A stretch of DNA of 64,000 nucleotides, from positions 62,001 through 126,000 of the forward strand of contig NZ_RYEV01000006.1 in assembly GCF_004138485.1 (NCBI RefSeq), read 5' to 3'. This DNA comes from Peristeroidobacter soli. GTDB taxonomy: Bacteria > Pseudomonadota > Gammaproteobacteria > Steroidobacterales > Steroidobacteraceae. The position numbers and the translations under genes were made by a program. Positions 34,349 through 45,535 of this stretch are shown here, in pieces; the first letter of the stretch is position 1, and every line of letters starts with the position of its first letter. The notes under the pieces are model-generated. The model saw only the letters and a list, made by a program, of their open reading frames with translations. It searched no databases and had not been told where the DNA came from.

Positions 34349-35826
34349 GTCGGCGCGTTGCAGTCGGCCTGCTGATGCAGGAGTCCAATTCGTTCTCGCC
34401 GCTCGCGACCACGGTGGCGACGTTCGAAAACTACTTCCTGCATCGGGGCGAGGCAATCTTCGGTGCCGGGTTCGAGCGGGCACACATCGAGATTCATGGT
34501 TTCATCTCGGAGCTGCGTGCCGCGGGCGTGACGCCAGTACCGTTGCTGGCCGCTGGTGCTTTCGCCGGTGGCCCGCTGACCGAAGCGGCATTCGATGCAC
34601 TGGTCGGTGAGATGGAATCGCGGTTGCGCGAGGCACTGCCCGTCGATGGACTGCTGTTGGCTTTGCATGGCGCCCTGGTGGTGGAAGGTGGGGCGAGGCG
34701 GGGTGATGCGGAAATCATCGCCCGTCTGCGCCGCATCCTGCCGCCAGACGTTCCCATCGGCATCACCTTCGATCTGCATGGACACATCACGCCGGAGATG
34801 CTGCAGCCCAATTGTTTCCACGTCGGTTATCAGCAGTATCCGCATATCGATATTTACGAAACCGGCCAACGTGCCGCGCGCTTGATGGTCGACACGCTCG
34901 ATGGCAAGCGACGTCCCGTCATGGCCCTCGCGAAGTGTCCGATGGTCGTGAGTGCGGTGTGTGCTCGCACCACGGACGGAGGGTTGGTTCCTGTGGTCGC
35001 TGCCGCTCGCCGTGCTGAGTTGAGCGGGCGTGTGTTACATGCGTCGCTGTTTCCGGTGCAACCATGGATCGATGTGCCGGACCTGGGGTTCGCGGCGCTG
35101 GTATGCGCGGACGGCGACGTGGCCGTGGCGGAACAGGTTGCAGCTGAGCTGGCGCAAGCAGCTTGGAATCAGCGAGATCAGTTCACGCCCGAATTGGTCG
35201 AGCTGGATGACGCGATTCGTATCGGTCTGTCATCGGAGGGCTTGACTGTCGTCAGCGATGCCGGCGACGCGCCAAGCGGCGGCTCGGCGGCCGACAGCAC
35301 TGCGGTACTGCGTGCGCTATTGGCGGCCGGAGCCGAGCGCGGCAAACGGCTCGTCTATCTCTCGATCTGCGATCCAGCCGTCGTGACCGTGGCCCAGCGA
35401 ATGGGCGTGGGCGCCAGTATTGAAGTCGACATCGGCCATTACTATTCGCGCAGCGACGGTGCTCCGTTGCGGATCAGTGCCACGGTGCAGCTGCTGTCCG
35501 ATGGTCGATATCACATGCGCGATCAGGACATGGAGATCGGCATGGGCCGGACGGTGGTACTCGCGGTGGGTGCGCTCCGGTTACTGGTGCGGACGCTGCC
35601 GTCCTTCGAATGGGATGTGGCCATGTATCTGTCGCAGGGACTGGATCCCGCTGCCGCGGCGCTGATCTTCGTGAAATCGCCGGGGGGCTTTCGTCATTCG
35701 TTCGGCAAATGGGCACAGCGCATTTTGATCGCCGACACTCCGGGGCCGACCTGCGCCAATATGAAACGAATTCCGTTCACCCGGGTGACGCGGCCGCTGT
35801 ACCCATTGGATTCGTTGCCCGAGTGA
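34345..35826 (+). CDS. M81-family (MlrC, microcystinase-like) metallohydrolase
   Basis: A 493-residue protein of the MlrC/M81 family. It starts GLLMQESNSFSPL and carries the metal-site segments ITFDLHGHITPEM, YPHIDIYETG and SDAGDAPSGGSAADST, as in microcystin-degrading MlrC homologues. The C-terminal MlrC domain covers about 300-480. The family is thought to cleave peptide or amide bonds, and most members outside the mlr cluster have unknown substrates. It is locked into the uptake operon by 4-base overlaps on both sides. This suggests that the imported molecule carries an amide or peptide-like bond, or that it is an amidase acting on an intermediate. It has no signal peptide and is cytoplasmic. 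Confidence 0.85.
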   Translation: MSRRVAVGLLMQESNSFSPLATTVATFENYFLHRGEAIFGAGFERAHIEIHGFISELRAAGVTPVPLLAAGAFAGGPLTEAAFDALVGEMESRLREALPVDGLLLALHGALVVEGGARRGDAEIIARLRRILPPDVPIGITFDLHGHITPEMLQPNCFHVGYQQYPHIDIYETGQRAARLMVDTLDGKRRPVMALAKCPMVVSAVCARTTDGGLVPVVAAARRAELSGRVLHASLFPVQPWIDVPDLGFAALVCADGDVAVAEQVAAELAQAAWNQRDQFTPELVELDDAIRIGLSSEGLTVVSDAGDAPSGGSAADSTAVLRALLAAGAERGKRLVYLSICDPAVVTVAQRMGVGASIEVDIGHYYSRSDGAPLRISATVQLLSDGRYHMRDQDMEIGMGRTVVLAVGALRLLVRTLPSFEWDVAMYLSQGLDPAAAALIFVKSPGGFRHSFGKWAQRILIADTPGPTCANMKRIPFTRVTRPLYPLDSLPE

Positions 35827-37532
35827 GCGAGATCATCACCGGCGAACGGCGCCGCTTCATCGAGTTGCTCGAGCAGATCGTGGGACGCCGACACGTGCTG
35901 ACCGGTGCGGCGGCGACGCGGCGGTATCGAACGGGATTGCGTTGCGGTGCTGGTCCGGCGCTGGCCGTCGTGAGGCCGGGGACGTTGGTCGAGCAGTGGC
36001 GCGTGCTGCAGGCCTGTGTCCGTGCCAACAAGATCGTCATCGTGCAGGCGGCCAACACCGGGCTGACCGGCGGCTCGACTCCCGATGGCGAGGGCTATGA
36101 CCGCGATATCGTGATCGTCAATACGCTGCGTATCGCGCGTGTCCGGCTCATCGATCAGGGACGGCAGGTCATCTGCCACGCCGGCGCGACGTTGTTTCAG
36201 CTCGAAAAGATATTACGGCCGTTGGGGCGGGAGCCACATTCCGTGATCGGCTCATCCTGCATCGGCGCTTCGGTCGTGGGGGGCGTATGTAACAGCTCGG
36301 GTGGCTCATTGATTCGCCGGGGGCCGGCCTATACTGAAATGGCGCTGTATGCGCAGGTCGATTCCAACGGCGAGATTCGACTCGTCAATCACCTGGGCGT
36401 GCGCCTGGGCGACGATCCCGAGAGCATGTTGCGTCGGCTGGATGGCGATGCGTTCACCGAAGCGGACGTCGACTATTCCACCGGGCGCAGCGCTTCATGC
36501 CGGGACTATGTCGGAGAGCTGCGCGACATCGATGCATCGAGTCCGGCGAGATTCAATGCGGATGCCCGGCGGCTGTTCGAAACATCCGGCAGCGCGGGCA
36601 AGGTCATGGTGTTCGCTGTTCGGCTCGATACGTTCTCGAGCGAACCAGCGACGACGGTGTTTTACATCGGCACCGACGATCCGGAAGAGCTCACGACCCT
36701 ACGACGCTACATGCTCGAACACTGCCGGGAGTTGCCCATCGAGGCGGAGTATCTGCATCGAACCGCCTTCGATATCGCCGTGCGCTATGGCAAGGATACT
36801 TTCCTGGCGATTCGCTGGCTCGGCGCGGCCCGGTTGCCGAAGTTGTTTGCTTTCAAAGGCTGGATCGATTCGCTGGCCGCGCGGCTGCGAATATTGCCGC
36901 CCGACTTCAGCGATAAGCTGCTGCAAGCCGCGGCGTGCGTGTTACCCAACCATTTGCCAGCGCGCCTGCGCCAGTATCGTGATCGTTATCGTCATCATCT
37001 GATGCTGAAGGTGGCCGCTGATCGCGTCGATGAAACACGCGAGATTCTGGCGACCGTCTTCCAGTCGGCGCAGGACTCTTGTTTTGAGTGCACCGAAGCG
37101 GAGGGCAAGGCGGCGTTCCTGCACCGCTTCGTCACCGCCGGCGCCGCGATCCGCTATCGTGCGCTCCACCGGAAGCAGATTGCGGACATCATTGCTCTGG
37201 ACATCGCGCTTCGTCGCAATGAGTTGCAGTGGTTCGAGCAGCTCCCGGAATCGATCGCCGGGCAGATCAGTCACGCGCTGTACTACGGACATTTCTTCTG
37301 TCATGTCCTGCATCAGGATTATCTGGTGCACGCGGGGACGGATGTGCATCGGCTGAAACAATGGATGCTGCAGCAACTCGATGAACGCGGTGCCGAGTAT
37401 CCGGCCGAGCACAATGTCGGCCACAGCTACCCGGCCAAACCGGCCCTGGTCCGGCACTACCGCGAGCTCGATCCGGCCAATTGTTTCAATCCCGGCGTCG
37501 GACACACGTCCAGGCACGCCCATTGGGAGTGA
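35823..37532 (+). CDS. dld: Quinone-dependent D-lactate dehydrogenase (Dld) family flavoprotein
   Basis: A 569-residue FAD-dependent dehydrogenase, near the 571 residues of E. coli Dld. The PCMH FAD domain (about 25-215) has QAANTGLTGGSTP and SVIGSSCIGASVVGGVCNSS. The Dld-specific substrate and membrane-binding parts follow, and the end EHNVGHSYPAKPALVRHYRE is diagnostic of this family. It oxidises D-lactate to pyruvate and passes electrons to quinone at the inner membrane. GTG 35823 overlaps the M81 stop by 4 bases. Being last in the TonB/ABC operon implies that the catabolic pathway produces D-lactate or another 2-hydroxy acid such as glycolate, which would fit FAH-type cleavage of a diketo acid. 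Confidence 0.88.
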   Translation: MSEIITGERRRFIELLEQIVGRRHVLTGAAATRRYRTGLRCGAGPALAVVRPGTLVEQWRVLQACVRANKIVIVQAANTGLTGGSTPDGEGYDRDIVIVNTLRIARVRLIDQGRQVICHAGATLFQLEKILRPLGREPHSVIGSSCIGASVVGGVCNSSGGSLIRRGPAYTEMALYAQVDSNGEIRLVNHLGVRLGDDPESMLRRLDGDAFTEADVDYSTGRSASCRDYVGELRDIDASSPARFNADARRLFETSGSAGKVMVFAVRLDTFSSEPATTVFYIGTDDPEELTTLRRYMLEHCRELPIEAEYLHRTAFDIAVRYGKDTFLAIRWLGAARLPKLFAFKGWIDSLAARLRILPPDFSDKLLQAAACVLPNHLPARLRQYRDRYRHHLMLKVAADRVDETREILATVFQSAQDSCFECTEAEGKAAFLHRFVTAGAAIRYRALHRKQIADIIALDIALRRNELQWFEQLPESIAGQISHALYYGHFFCHVLHQDYLVHAGTDVHRLKQWMLQQLDERGAEYPAEHNVGHSYPAKPALVRHYRELDPANCFNPGVGHTSRHAHWE

Positions 37533-37623
37533 TGCGAATCCCGATAGAAGACCTGGACGTCGACGAGCGAGAAGTGGGGACATGCACCTTGTGCGTATGC
37601 CGCGCTGCTGTGGTTCGCAGGCA

Positions 37624-37629
37624 TATACT
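37624..37629 (+). promoter_or_regulatory. Possible -10 element upstream of yidB-like gene
   Basis: TATACT at 37624-37629, 33 bases before the gene start and in the 129-bp gap after dld. No good -35 hexamer was found at the right distance, so confidence is low. Confidence 0.3.
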
Positions 37630-37661
37630 GCGCTCCCTCGTCTCAACGTGGAGAACTCGCC

Positions 37662-38087
37662 ATGGGTTTACTCGATCAAATCAGTGGTGCGCTCGGTGGG
37701 CTCGGACAGGGTCAATCGGGTAGTCAAGCCGCCGGCGGCGGTAGCGGCGCGGCGTTGCTGCCGCACCTGCTTTCCATGTTCAGTCAGCCCGGCGCGCTCA
37801 GCAATCTCGCCAATGGTTTTCAGAGCGCAGGGCTCGGCAACGTACTGCAGTCCTGGATCGGCACCGGCCAGAACCTGCCCATCTCGGGCGATCAAGTGAA
37901 GCAGGTACTGGGCACAGGAAATGTCGCGGATCTGGGCGCGCGCGCCGGCCTGAATGAATCGGAGGCGTCCAACGCGCTCGCGGGCCTGTTGCCACAAGTG
38001 GTCGACAAGCTCACGCCCAACGGCAGCGTGCCGTCCGAGGGTGAACTGGGCTCAGCGCTCTCGTCGTTGGGCAAACTGTTTCATTGA
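37662..38087 (+). CDS. DUF937 / YidB-like protein
   Basis: A 141-residue protein of the YidB/DUF937 family. It begins MGLLDQISGALGGLGQG, continues with a Gly/Ser-rich linker, then a helical domain with LSNLANGFQSAGLGNVLQSW and VKQVLGTGNVADLGARAGL. Function is not established; in E. coli yidB is dispensable. A GGAG site lies about 9 bases ahead of the ATG. It converges on the membrane protein gene with only 5 bases between stops. Confidence 0.88.
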   Translation: MGLLDQISGALGGLGQGQSGSQAAGGGSGAALLPHLLSMFSQPGALSNLANGFQSAGLGNVLQSWIGTGQNLPISGDQVKQVLGTGNVADLGARAGLNESEASNALAGLLPQVVDKLTPNGSVPSEGELGSALSSLGKLFH

Positions 38088-38092
38088 GCAGT

Positions 38093-38746
38093 TTATTTCC
38101 AGCTGCCGGCGGCCTGCTGAGCCGCCGTATTCACCGGCCGGGCGATCAAACCGGTTTGTGAGATCTTGACCTCGTAACGCGCGCCGTCGGACATGGGCAT
38201 GTACGCGGCGTTACCGTAGACGGCGTCGACGAAGGGCAGGCGATCGGGCTTGTCCAGCGTGAGCTGCCACAGGTCCAGCCCGGGATTCTCGGCCAGTGGA
38301 TATACCGTGCGTTCGGCGGTGCGCTCTTGCGCGATGTCGCGATAGCGGCCGCTGACGCGCTCCAGTCGATACTGCGCGTCGAGGCCGAACAGGTTGGCCC
38401 AGCCTTTCCACTTCAGCACGCGCGCGTCGAGTTGCCACTCGTCGCCGGACAGAACGAACATCTGGATTTCGCCGTTCGGCACTTGCGTGAGCGTGGCGTT
38501 GAACGTCTGCGGGCCGCGCTGCTCGAACACGATCTCCGCGACGGGGCGCTCGAGGGTCAGTTGCGCGTAGGTGCGCAGATTCAGCGAAACCACGAACAGC
38601 AGCGCCGCGACCGCGAGGAATAGCGAGCCGGTGAAAGCGCTGCCGCCGGCGGCGAGGAAGCGGGCGCGGAACAGCCGCTGACACGCCAGTATCAGCAGCA
38701 ACAAACCGAAGATGGCAATGATCAGAATGACTGCGTTCGAGATCAC
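38093..38746 (-). CDS. Small membrane protein of unknown function
   Basis: A 217-residue protein not recognised as a named family. Two N-terminal hydrophobic helices (about 3-22 and 40-58, e.g. AVILIIAIFGLLLLILAC) precede a soluble, probably periplasmic domain of about 150 residues with WQLDARVLKWKGWANLFGLD and YRLERVSGRYRDI. Similar xanthomonad proteins are often loosely labelled multidrug transporter, which the topology does not support. It lies 39 bases downstream of ettA on the same strand and may be co-transcribed. Confidence 0.6.
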   Translation of the reverse strand: MISNAVILIIAIFGLLLLILACQRLFRARFLAAGGSAFTGSLFLAVAALLFVVSLNLRTYAQLTLERPVAEIVFEQRGPQTFNATLTQVPNGEIQMFVLSGDEWQLDARVLKWKGWANLFGLDAQYRLERVSGRYRDIAQERTAERTVYPLAENPGLDLWQLTLDKPDRLPFVDAVYGNAAYMPMSDGARYEVKISQTGLIARPVNTAAQQAAGSWK

Positions 38747-38785
38747 GCTTGCGCCGTCCTTGTCATTGCCATCGTTTCAGTCTTC

Positions 38786-40462
<1,677 letters not shown>

Positions 40463-40668
40463 AAGCTGAAGTGGCTCGCTCGCGGGCTCGGTGTGTTCGG
40501 GGCGCGCAAATTGCGCAAGGGGCCGGAATGATACAGCGGATTGGCGGCTTTGCGGCTTCGCGAGCCACGCCGGATTGCGGGTAAATCCTGACCGATCGGT
40601 GTGGGACGAGCGATGACTGTCGCCAGGTGGCTACCGACATCGAGCAGAGTCGTGCAGCATTGGGCCCG
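40463..40668. other. Divergent intergenic region ettA / mrpA
   Basis: This 206-bp region carries promoters for both operons. gcgcaa-type inverted repeats occur at about 40504-40518 (gcgcaaattgcgc). ATGATA at 40528-40533 reads TATCAT on the minus strand as an ettA -10 candidate. No convincing -35 or regulator site was identified. Confidence 0.4.
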
Positions 40669-43569
40669 ATGACGCTGTACCTCATATTGATCTTACCGTT
40701 CGTCGGCGCCCTGGGCGCGGCGCTCCTGCGGGCCAATGCCCGCAACGTGGAAGCCTGGCTCGCGGGCCTGGTCGCGCTGTCGTGCGCGGCGATATTGGCG
40801 ACGTTCTACCCGGACATGGTCGCCGGGCGCGTCGTGAAGGTCGCGGTCGACTGGCTGCCCCAATATGGCCTGACGTTCGGGCTGCGCCTCGACGGGTTCG
40901 CCTGGATGTTCGCCATGATGGTGACCGTCATCGGCGCGCTGGTGGTGGTGTATGCGCGCTATTACATGTCGCCGGCCGATCCGGTGCCGCGCTTCTTCTC
41001 GTTCCTGCTGGCGTTCATGGGCTCGATGCTCGGTGTGGTGCTGTCGGGCAATCTGATCCAGCTGGTGATGTTCTGGGAGCTGACCAGCTTCACCTCGTTC
41101 GTGCTGATTGCTTACTGGTATCACCGCACCGACGCACGAGCCGGCGCGCGCATGGCGCTGACCGTGACGGCCGCCGGTGGCATGTGCTTGCTGGCCTCGG
41201 TGCTGATGATGGGGCACATCGCGGGCAGCTATGACCTCGATCAAGTGATCGCGGCGGCGGATGCGATCCGCGCGAGCGAGCTTTACCCGTGGATTCTGTC
41301 GCTGGCGTTGCTCGGTGCATTCACCAAGAGCGCGCAGTTTCCATTTCACTTCTGGCTGCCTCGCGCGATGGCGGCGCCGACGCCGGTGTCGGCCTATCTG
41401 CACTCGGCGACCATGGTCAAAGCCGGTGTATTCCTGCTGGCGCGACTGTGGCCGGTGCTGTCGGGCACCGATCTTTGGTTCGCCATCGTGTGCAGCGCTG
41501 GCCTGGCGTCGCTGCTGGTCGGCGCATATGCCGCGACCTTCCAGCGCGACATGAAGGGCGTGCTGGCGTATTCCACCATCAGCCACCTCGGGCTCATCAC
41601 GCTGCTGTTGGGCATGAACAGCACGCTCGCGCTGGTCGCCGCCGTGTTCCACATGCTCAATCACGCGACCTTCAAGGCGTCGCTGTTCATGGCCGCGGGC
41701 ATCGTCGATCACGAGACCGGCACGCGGGATTTGAAACGCCTCGGCGGCCTGTATCACGCGATGCCGATCACCGCGACACTGGCGCTGGTCGCTGCTGCGG
41801 CCATGGCGGGCGTGCCGCTGTTGAACGGGTTCCTGTCGAAGGAAATGTTCTTCGCGGAAACCATCTTCGCCGGCGAGGAGCTGTGGTTGCGGATCACGCT
41901 GCCGGCGACCGCGACCCTGGCGGGCATGTTCAGTGTCGCGTACTCGGCGCGCTTCATTCGGCAGGTGTTCTTTGGCACCGCGCCCGGTGAATTGCCCCGT
42001 ACGCCACACGAGCCGACGCGCTGGATGCTGCTGCCGAGCGCGATGCTGGTGCTGGCGTGTTTGCTGGTGGGCATGTTGCCTGGACGCACGGTCGGACCGG
42101 TGCTGGATCTTGCGACCCGTGCGATCTTGAGCGACGGCCGCGTGCCCAAGTACAGCCTCGCGGTGTGGCATGGCTTGAACTTGCCGTTGCTGATGAGCGC
42201 GGCCGCCTTCGTGGGTGGCCTCGCGATTCATGCCTGGCTGACGCGGCTCGGTCACCCGGAGGGCGTGCTGGCGCCGCTGTTCCGTCGCTTCGATGGCAAG
42301 CGAGCATTCACGATCGTGCAGATCCGAATGATCCGCGCCGCGGGCGCATTGGTTCGTCTCCTCTCTTCGTCGCGACTGCAGACGCAATTGGCACTCATCA
42401 TCGTCGCGGTCATCGCGGCTGCGATGGTCGCGACGCTGGGAGAATTGAACTTCGATGCCAGCACTGCCTTGACCCAGATCGATCCGGCCTTCGCGTTGCT
42501 GTGGCTGGTCGGTGCGGCATGCGCGGTCGGCGCGGCGTTGCAGGCGAAGTTCCATCGTCTCGCGGCATTGATCATGGTCGGCTGCGCCGGCCTGGTCACA
42601 TCGCTCACGTTTGCATGGTTCTCCGCGCCGGATCTGGCGCTGACCCAAGTGAGCGTCGAAGTCGTGACGACGGTGTTGTTGCTGCTCGGCTTGCGCTGGA
42701 TGCCGAAACGCATGCCGCTGGAGCTGCAGAATCGGGATTCGGTGCGCGCGCGTGCTCGTCGCATTCGCGATGCCACGCTCGCCGTCGTTGCAGGCATCGG
42801 TATGGCGGTGCTGGCTTACGTGGTGCTCACCAAACCGGCTGGGCCGGGCATTCGCGATTTCATCGTGAGAAACACGCTGCCGGGCGGAGGCGGGCACAAC
42901 ATCGTCAACGTGATCCTGGTCGATTTCCGCGGCTTCGATACGTTCGGCGAGATCACGGTGCTCGGCATCGTCGCGCTGACGATCTACAAGTTGTTGCGTC
43001 GATTCCGGCCGGCGCCGGAGGTCGTCACGAACTCAGCGGACAAACGCGATCCAGCGCGCGAGCTGCCCGATCCACGCGATCCAGTACCGAAGGGTGCGAT
43101 GCTCGTGCCGGCGATCATCGGGCGCTTGCTGTTGCCGATGGCCGGCGTGGTCTCGATCTTCTTCCTGTTACGCGGTCACAACGCGCCCGGCGGCGGATTC
43201 GTCGGCGGCCTGGTGATGGCGACGGGATTCATCGCGCAGTATCTGGTCAACGGCACGCTGTGGGTGGAGTCCCGGCTGCGTATTCATCCGCAATATTGGA
43301 TAGGCGGCGGCCTGCTGTGCGCGGCCGGTGCGGGCTGTCTCGCGTGGTTCGCTTCGCTGCCGTTCATGTCCGCCATCGTTTGGGAACCGAAGTTGCCGTT
43401 GTTGGGCAAGCTGCATCTGTCGAGTGTGCTGGTATTCGATCTCGGTGTGTATCTGCTCGTCGTGGGCACCACGACTCTCATGTTGATTGCCTTGGCGCAT
43501 CAGTCGCTGCGCAGTCATCGCCGCGCGGGGGAGACCGAGGACATGACCAGCGTCAGGATGGTTCGCTGA
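40669..43569 (+). CDS. mrpA: Mrp-type Na+(K+)/H+ antiporter, fused subunits A and B
   Basis: A 966-residue polytopic membrane protein related to NuoL. Residues about 1-770 are MrpA, with the proton-channel core FWELTSFTSFVLIAYWYH, the KSAQFPFHFWLPRAM helix and HSATMVKAGVFLLARL. The C-terminal part (about 800-960) is an MrpB domain, RGHNAPGGGFVGGLVMATGF. A/B fusion is normal for the group 2 (Pha/Mnh-like) operons. The complex expels monovalent cations using proton influx, for pH and salt tolerance. ATG 40669 begins MTLYLILILPFVG; the earlier GTG 40627 adds a polar stretch and is less likely. Its stop overlaps the subunit C start. Confidence 0.93.
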   Translation: MTLYLILILPFVGALGAALLRANARNVEAWLAGLVALSCAAILATFYPDMVAGRVVKVAVDWLPQYGLTFGLRLDGFAWMFAMMVTVIGALVVVYARYYMSPADPVPRFFSFLLAFMGSMLGVVLSGNLIQLVMFWELTSFTSFVLIAYWYHRTDARAGARMALTVTAAGGMCLLASVLMMGHIAGSYDLDQVIAAADAIRASELYPWILSLALLGAFTKSAQFPFHFWLPRAMAAPTPVSAYLHSATMVKAGVFLLARLWPVLSGTDLWFAIVCSAGLASLLVGAYAATFQRDMKGVLAYSTISHLGLITLLLGMNSTLALVAAVFHMLNHATFKASLFMAAGIVDHETGTRDLKRLGGLYHAMPITATLALVAAAAMAGVPLLNGFLSKEMFFAETIFAGEELWLRITLPATATLAGMFSVAYSARFIRQVFFGTAPGELPRTPHEPTRWMLLPSAMLVLACLLVGMLPGRTVGPVLDLATRAILSDGRVPKYSLAVWHGLNLPLLMSAAAFVGGLAIHAWLTRLGHPEGVLAPLFRRFDGKRAFTIVQIRMIRAAGALVRLLSSSRLQTQLALIIVAVIAAAMVATLGELNFDASTALTQIDPAFALLWLVGAACAVGAALQAKFHRLAALIMVGCAGLVTSLTFAWFSAPDLALTQVSVEVVTTVLLLLGLRWMPKRMPLELQNRDSVRARARRIRDATLAVVAGIGMAVLAYVVLTKPAGPGIRDFIVRNTLPGGGGHNIVNVILVDFRGFDTFGEITVLGIVALTIYKLLRRFRPAPEVVTNSADKRDPARELPDPRDPVPKGAMLVPAIIGRLLLPMAGVVSIFFLLRGHNAPGGGFVGGLVMATGFIAQYLVNGTLWVESRLRIHPQYWIGGGLLCAAGAGCLAWFASLPFMSAIVWEPKLPLLGKLHLSSVLVFDLGVYLLVVGTTTLMLIALAHQSLRSHRRAGETEDMTSVRMVR

Positions 43570-43913
43570 TGGAACTGATTTATTCCCTTGCGATCGGAGT
43601 GTTCTTCGCATGCGGTGTGTGGTTGCTGCTGCGGCCACGTACCTTTCAGGTGATTCTCGGTCTGGCGCTGCTGTCCTATGCGACCAACTTGTTCATTTTC
43701 GCGATGGGGCGGCTGACGCTCGACCGGCCGCCGCTGATCGATCCCAACGTGGTGGCGGACGCGTCGCTCTATGACGATCCGATTCCGCAGGCGCTGGTGT
43801 TGACCGCCATCGTCATCGGCTTCGCGACCACGGCGCTGTTCCTGGTGATGTTGATCGCTTCGCGCGGCTTTACCGGCACCGACCATGTCGACGGCGTGGA
43901 GAAGGGCGAATGA
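43569..43913 (+). CDS. mrpC: Mrp antiporter subunit C
   Basis: A 114-residue NuoK-like subunit with three helices: LIYSLAIGVFFACGVWLLL, ILGLALLSYATNLFIFAMG, and ALVLTAIVIGFATTALFLVM. It starts in a one-base overlap with subunit A and overlaps subunit D by 4 bases, indicating translational coupling across the antiporter operon. Confidence 0.92.
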   Translation: MELIYSLAIGVFFACGVWLLLRPRTFQVILGLALLSYATNLFIFAMGRLTLDRPPLIDPNVVADASLYDDPIPQALVLTAIVIGFATTALFLVMLIASRGFTGTDHVDGVEKGE

Positions 43914-45535
43914 GCACGCTGCTTCGACACCTGCCGGTTTTGCCTATCGTGCTGCCGCTCATCAGCGGCGCGCTGCTGCTGTTCCTGCCGCAAACGCGCA
44001 CGGTGTTGCGGTCGTCGATCGCGTTACTCACGACACTGGCGCAGGTGGCGATTGCCGCGTACCTGGTGTATCGGCTGATCTATCCGCAGCCGGGATTGCT
44101 CGAGCACGGTGTCGAGGTGTACGCGCTGGGCGGGTGGATCGCGCCCTACGGTATCGTCCTGGTCGTCGATCGATTGTCGGCGTTGATGCTGGCGTTGAAT
44201 GCGGCCATCGCGTTACCCGTGCTGGTCTATTCGCTGGCCAGTTGGGACCGCATCGGCGTGCATTACCACTCCATGCTGCAGTTCCTGTTGATGGGGCTGA
44301 ACGGCGCGTTTCTCACCGGCGATCTGTTCAACCTGTTCGTGTTTTTCGAGATCCTGTTGTCGGCGTCCTACGGTCTGTTGTTGCATGGCTCGAACTCCGT
44401 GCGCGTGAAGGCCGGTTTGCACTACGTGGCGGTGAACCTGACGGGCTCGCTGATTTTCCTGATCGGCGTGGCGTTGATCTATGGCGTCGCCGGCACGCTG
44501 AACATGGCGGATCTGGGCGTGCAATGGGCCGCCATGGCACCGAACGATCGCAGTCTGTTCGAAGCGGGTGTCGGCATTCTGGGCATCGCGTTTCTGATCA
44601 AGGCGGGCATCTGGCCGCTCAACTTCTGGCTGCCGACGACCTATACCGCCGCGAGCCCGCCGGTCGCGGCGATGTTCGCGATCATGACCAAGGTCGGCGT
44701 TTATTCACTGTTGCGCATGGGCTCGTTGCTGGCGGTTCCTGAAACGCCGGCGCCGTTCGCCGGGCCCTGGCTGTTCTATGGCACGGTCGCGACGATGTGG
44801 TTCGGCATCGTCGGCATGCTCGCGGCGAAACAGTTGACGCGTCTGGTCGCGTTCTCGGTGATTGCTTCCTCAGGGACGTTGCTTGCGGTGGTTGCGCTGG
44901 GTGTCACGTCGGCGATCGCGCCGGTGCTGTTGTATTTGATTGCGTCGGTGCCCGCGGGTACGGCGTTCTTCCTGATTGCCGGCATGACCGAGCGATTGCG
45001 CGTCAATGCCGTCACCGAGACGATGGCGCCGCAGCCGACGACATACACGGCCTTCATGGCGGGCGAACCGCACGAGGTCGGCGACAACGAGCTCGACGAA
45101 GTCGGCGTCGCGATTCCCGCGGCGCTGGCGTTTCTCGGCATGGCGTTCGTGAGTTGCACGGTTCTCACCACCGGTCTGCCGCCGCTGGTGGGATTCATCG
45201 CGAAGTTCTCCATGATCTCGGCGCTGCTCGGCGCGGCGATGGATCAATCTTCCATGGATGCGTGGCTGTTGATTGTTTCATTGCTCGCGGCGGGCTTCGC
45301 GGGATTGTTTGCTTTTACCAAGCGCGGCATGCGCAGCTTCTGGTCGACGGGAGCGACGACGCCCCGGCTGCGTTTCATCGAGGCCATGCCGGTCGCGTTC
45401 CTGATCCTGCTGTCCGTGGCGATGACGGTCCTGGCAGGGCCGGTGATGTCATATCTCGATCTCGCCGCGGAATGGCTGCATGAGCCCAGCTTCTATATTC
45501 GCGCTGTGCTGCCGACGCGGGAGGTGCTGCCATGA
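43910..45535 (+). CDS. mrpD: Mrp antiporter subunit D
   Basis: A 541-residue NuoM/NuoN-like subunit with about 14 helices. The conserved lysine helix is AFLIKAGIWPLNFWLPTTY, followed by the TAASPPVAAMFAIMTKVGVY segment. It forms the second proton-translocation module of the complex. About 35 polar residues near 365-400 form an extra-membranous loop. It overlaps C and E by 4 bases each. Confidence 0.92.
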   Translation: MSTLLRHLPVLPIVLPLISGALLLFLPQTRTVLRSSIALLTTLAQVAIAAYLVYRLIYPQPGLLEHGVEVYALGGWIAPYGIVLVVDRLSALMLALNAAIALPVLVYSLASWDRIGVHYHSMLQFLLMGLNGAFLTGDLFNLFVFFEILLSASYGLLLHGSNSVRVKAGLHYVAVNLTGSLIFLIGVALIYGVAGTLNMADLGVQWAAMAPNDRSLFEAGVGILGIAFLIKAGIWPLNFWLPTTYTAASPPVAAMFAIMTKVGVYSLLRMGSLLAVPETPAPFAGPWLFYGTVATMWFGIVGMLAAKQLTRLVAFSVIASSGTLLAVVALGVTSAIAPVLLYLIASVPAGTAFFLIAGMTERLRVNAVTETMAPQPTTYTAFMAGEPHEVGDNELDEVGVAIPAALAFLGMAFVSCTVLTTGLPPLVGFIAKFSMISALLGAAMDQSSMDAWLLIVSLLAAGFAGLFAFTKRGMRSFWSTGATTPRLRFIEAMPVAFLILLSVAMTVLAGPVMSYLDLAAEWLHEPSFYIRAVLPTREVLP

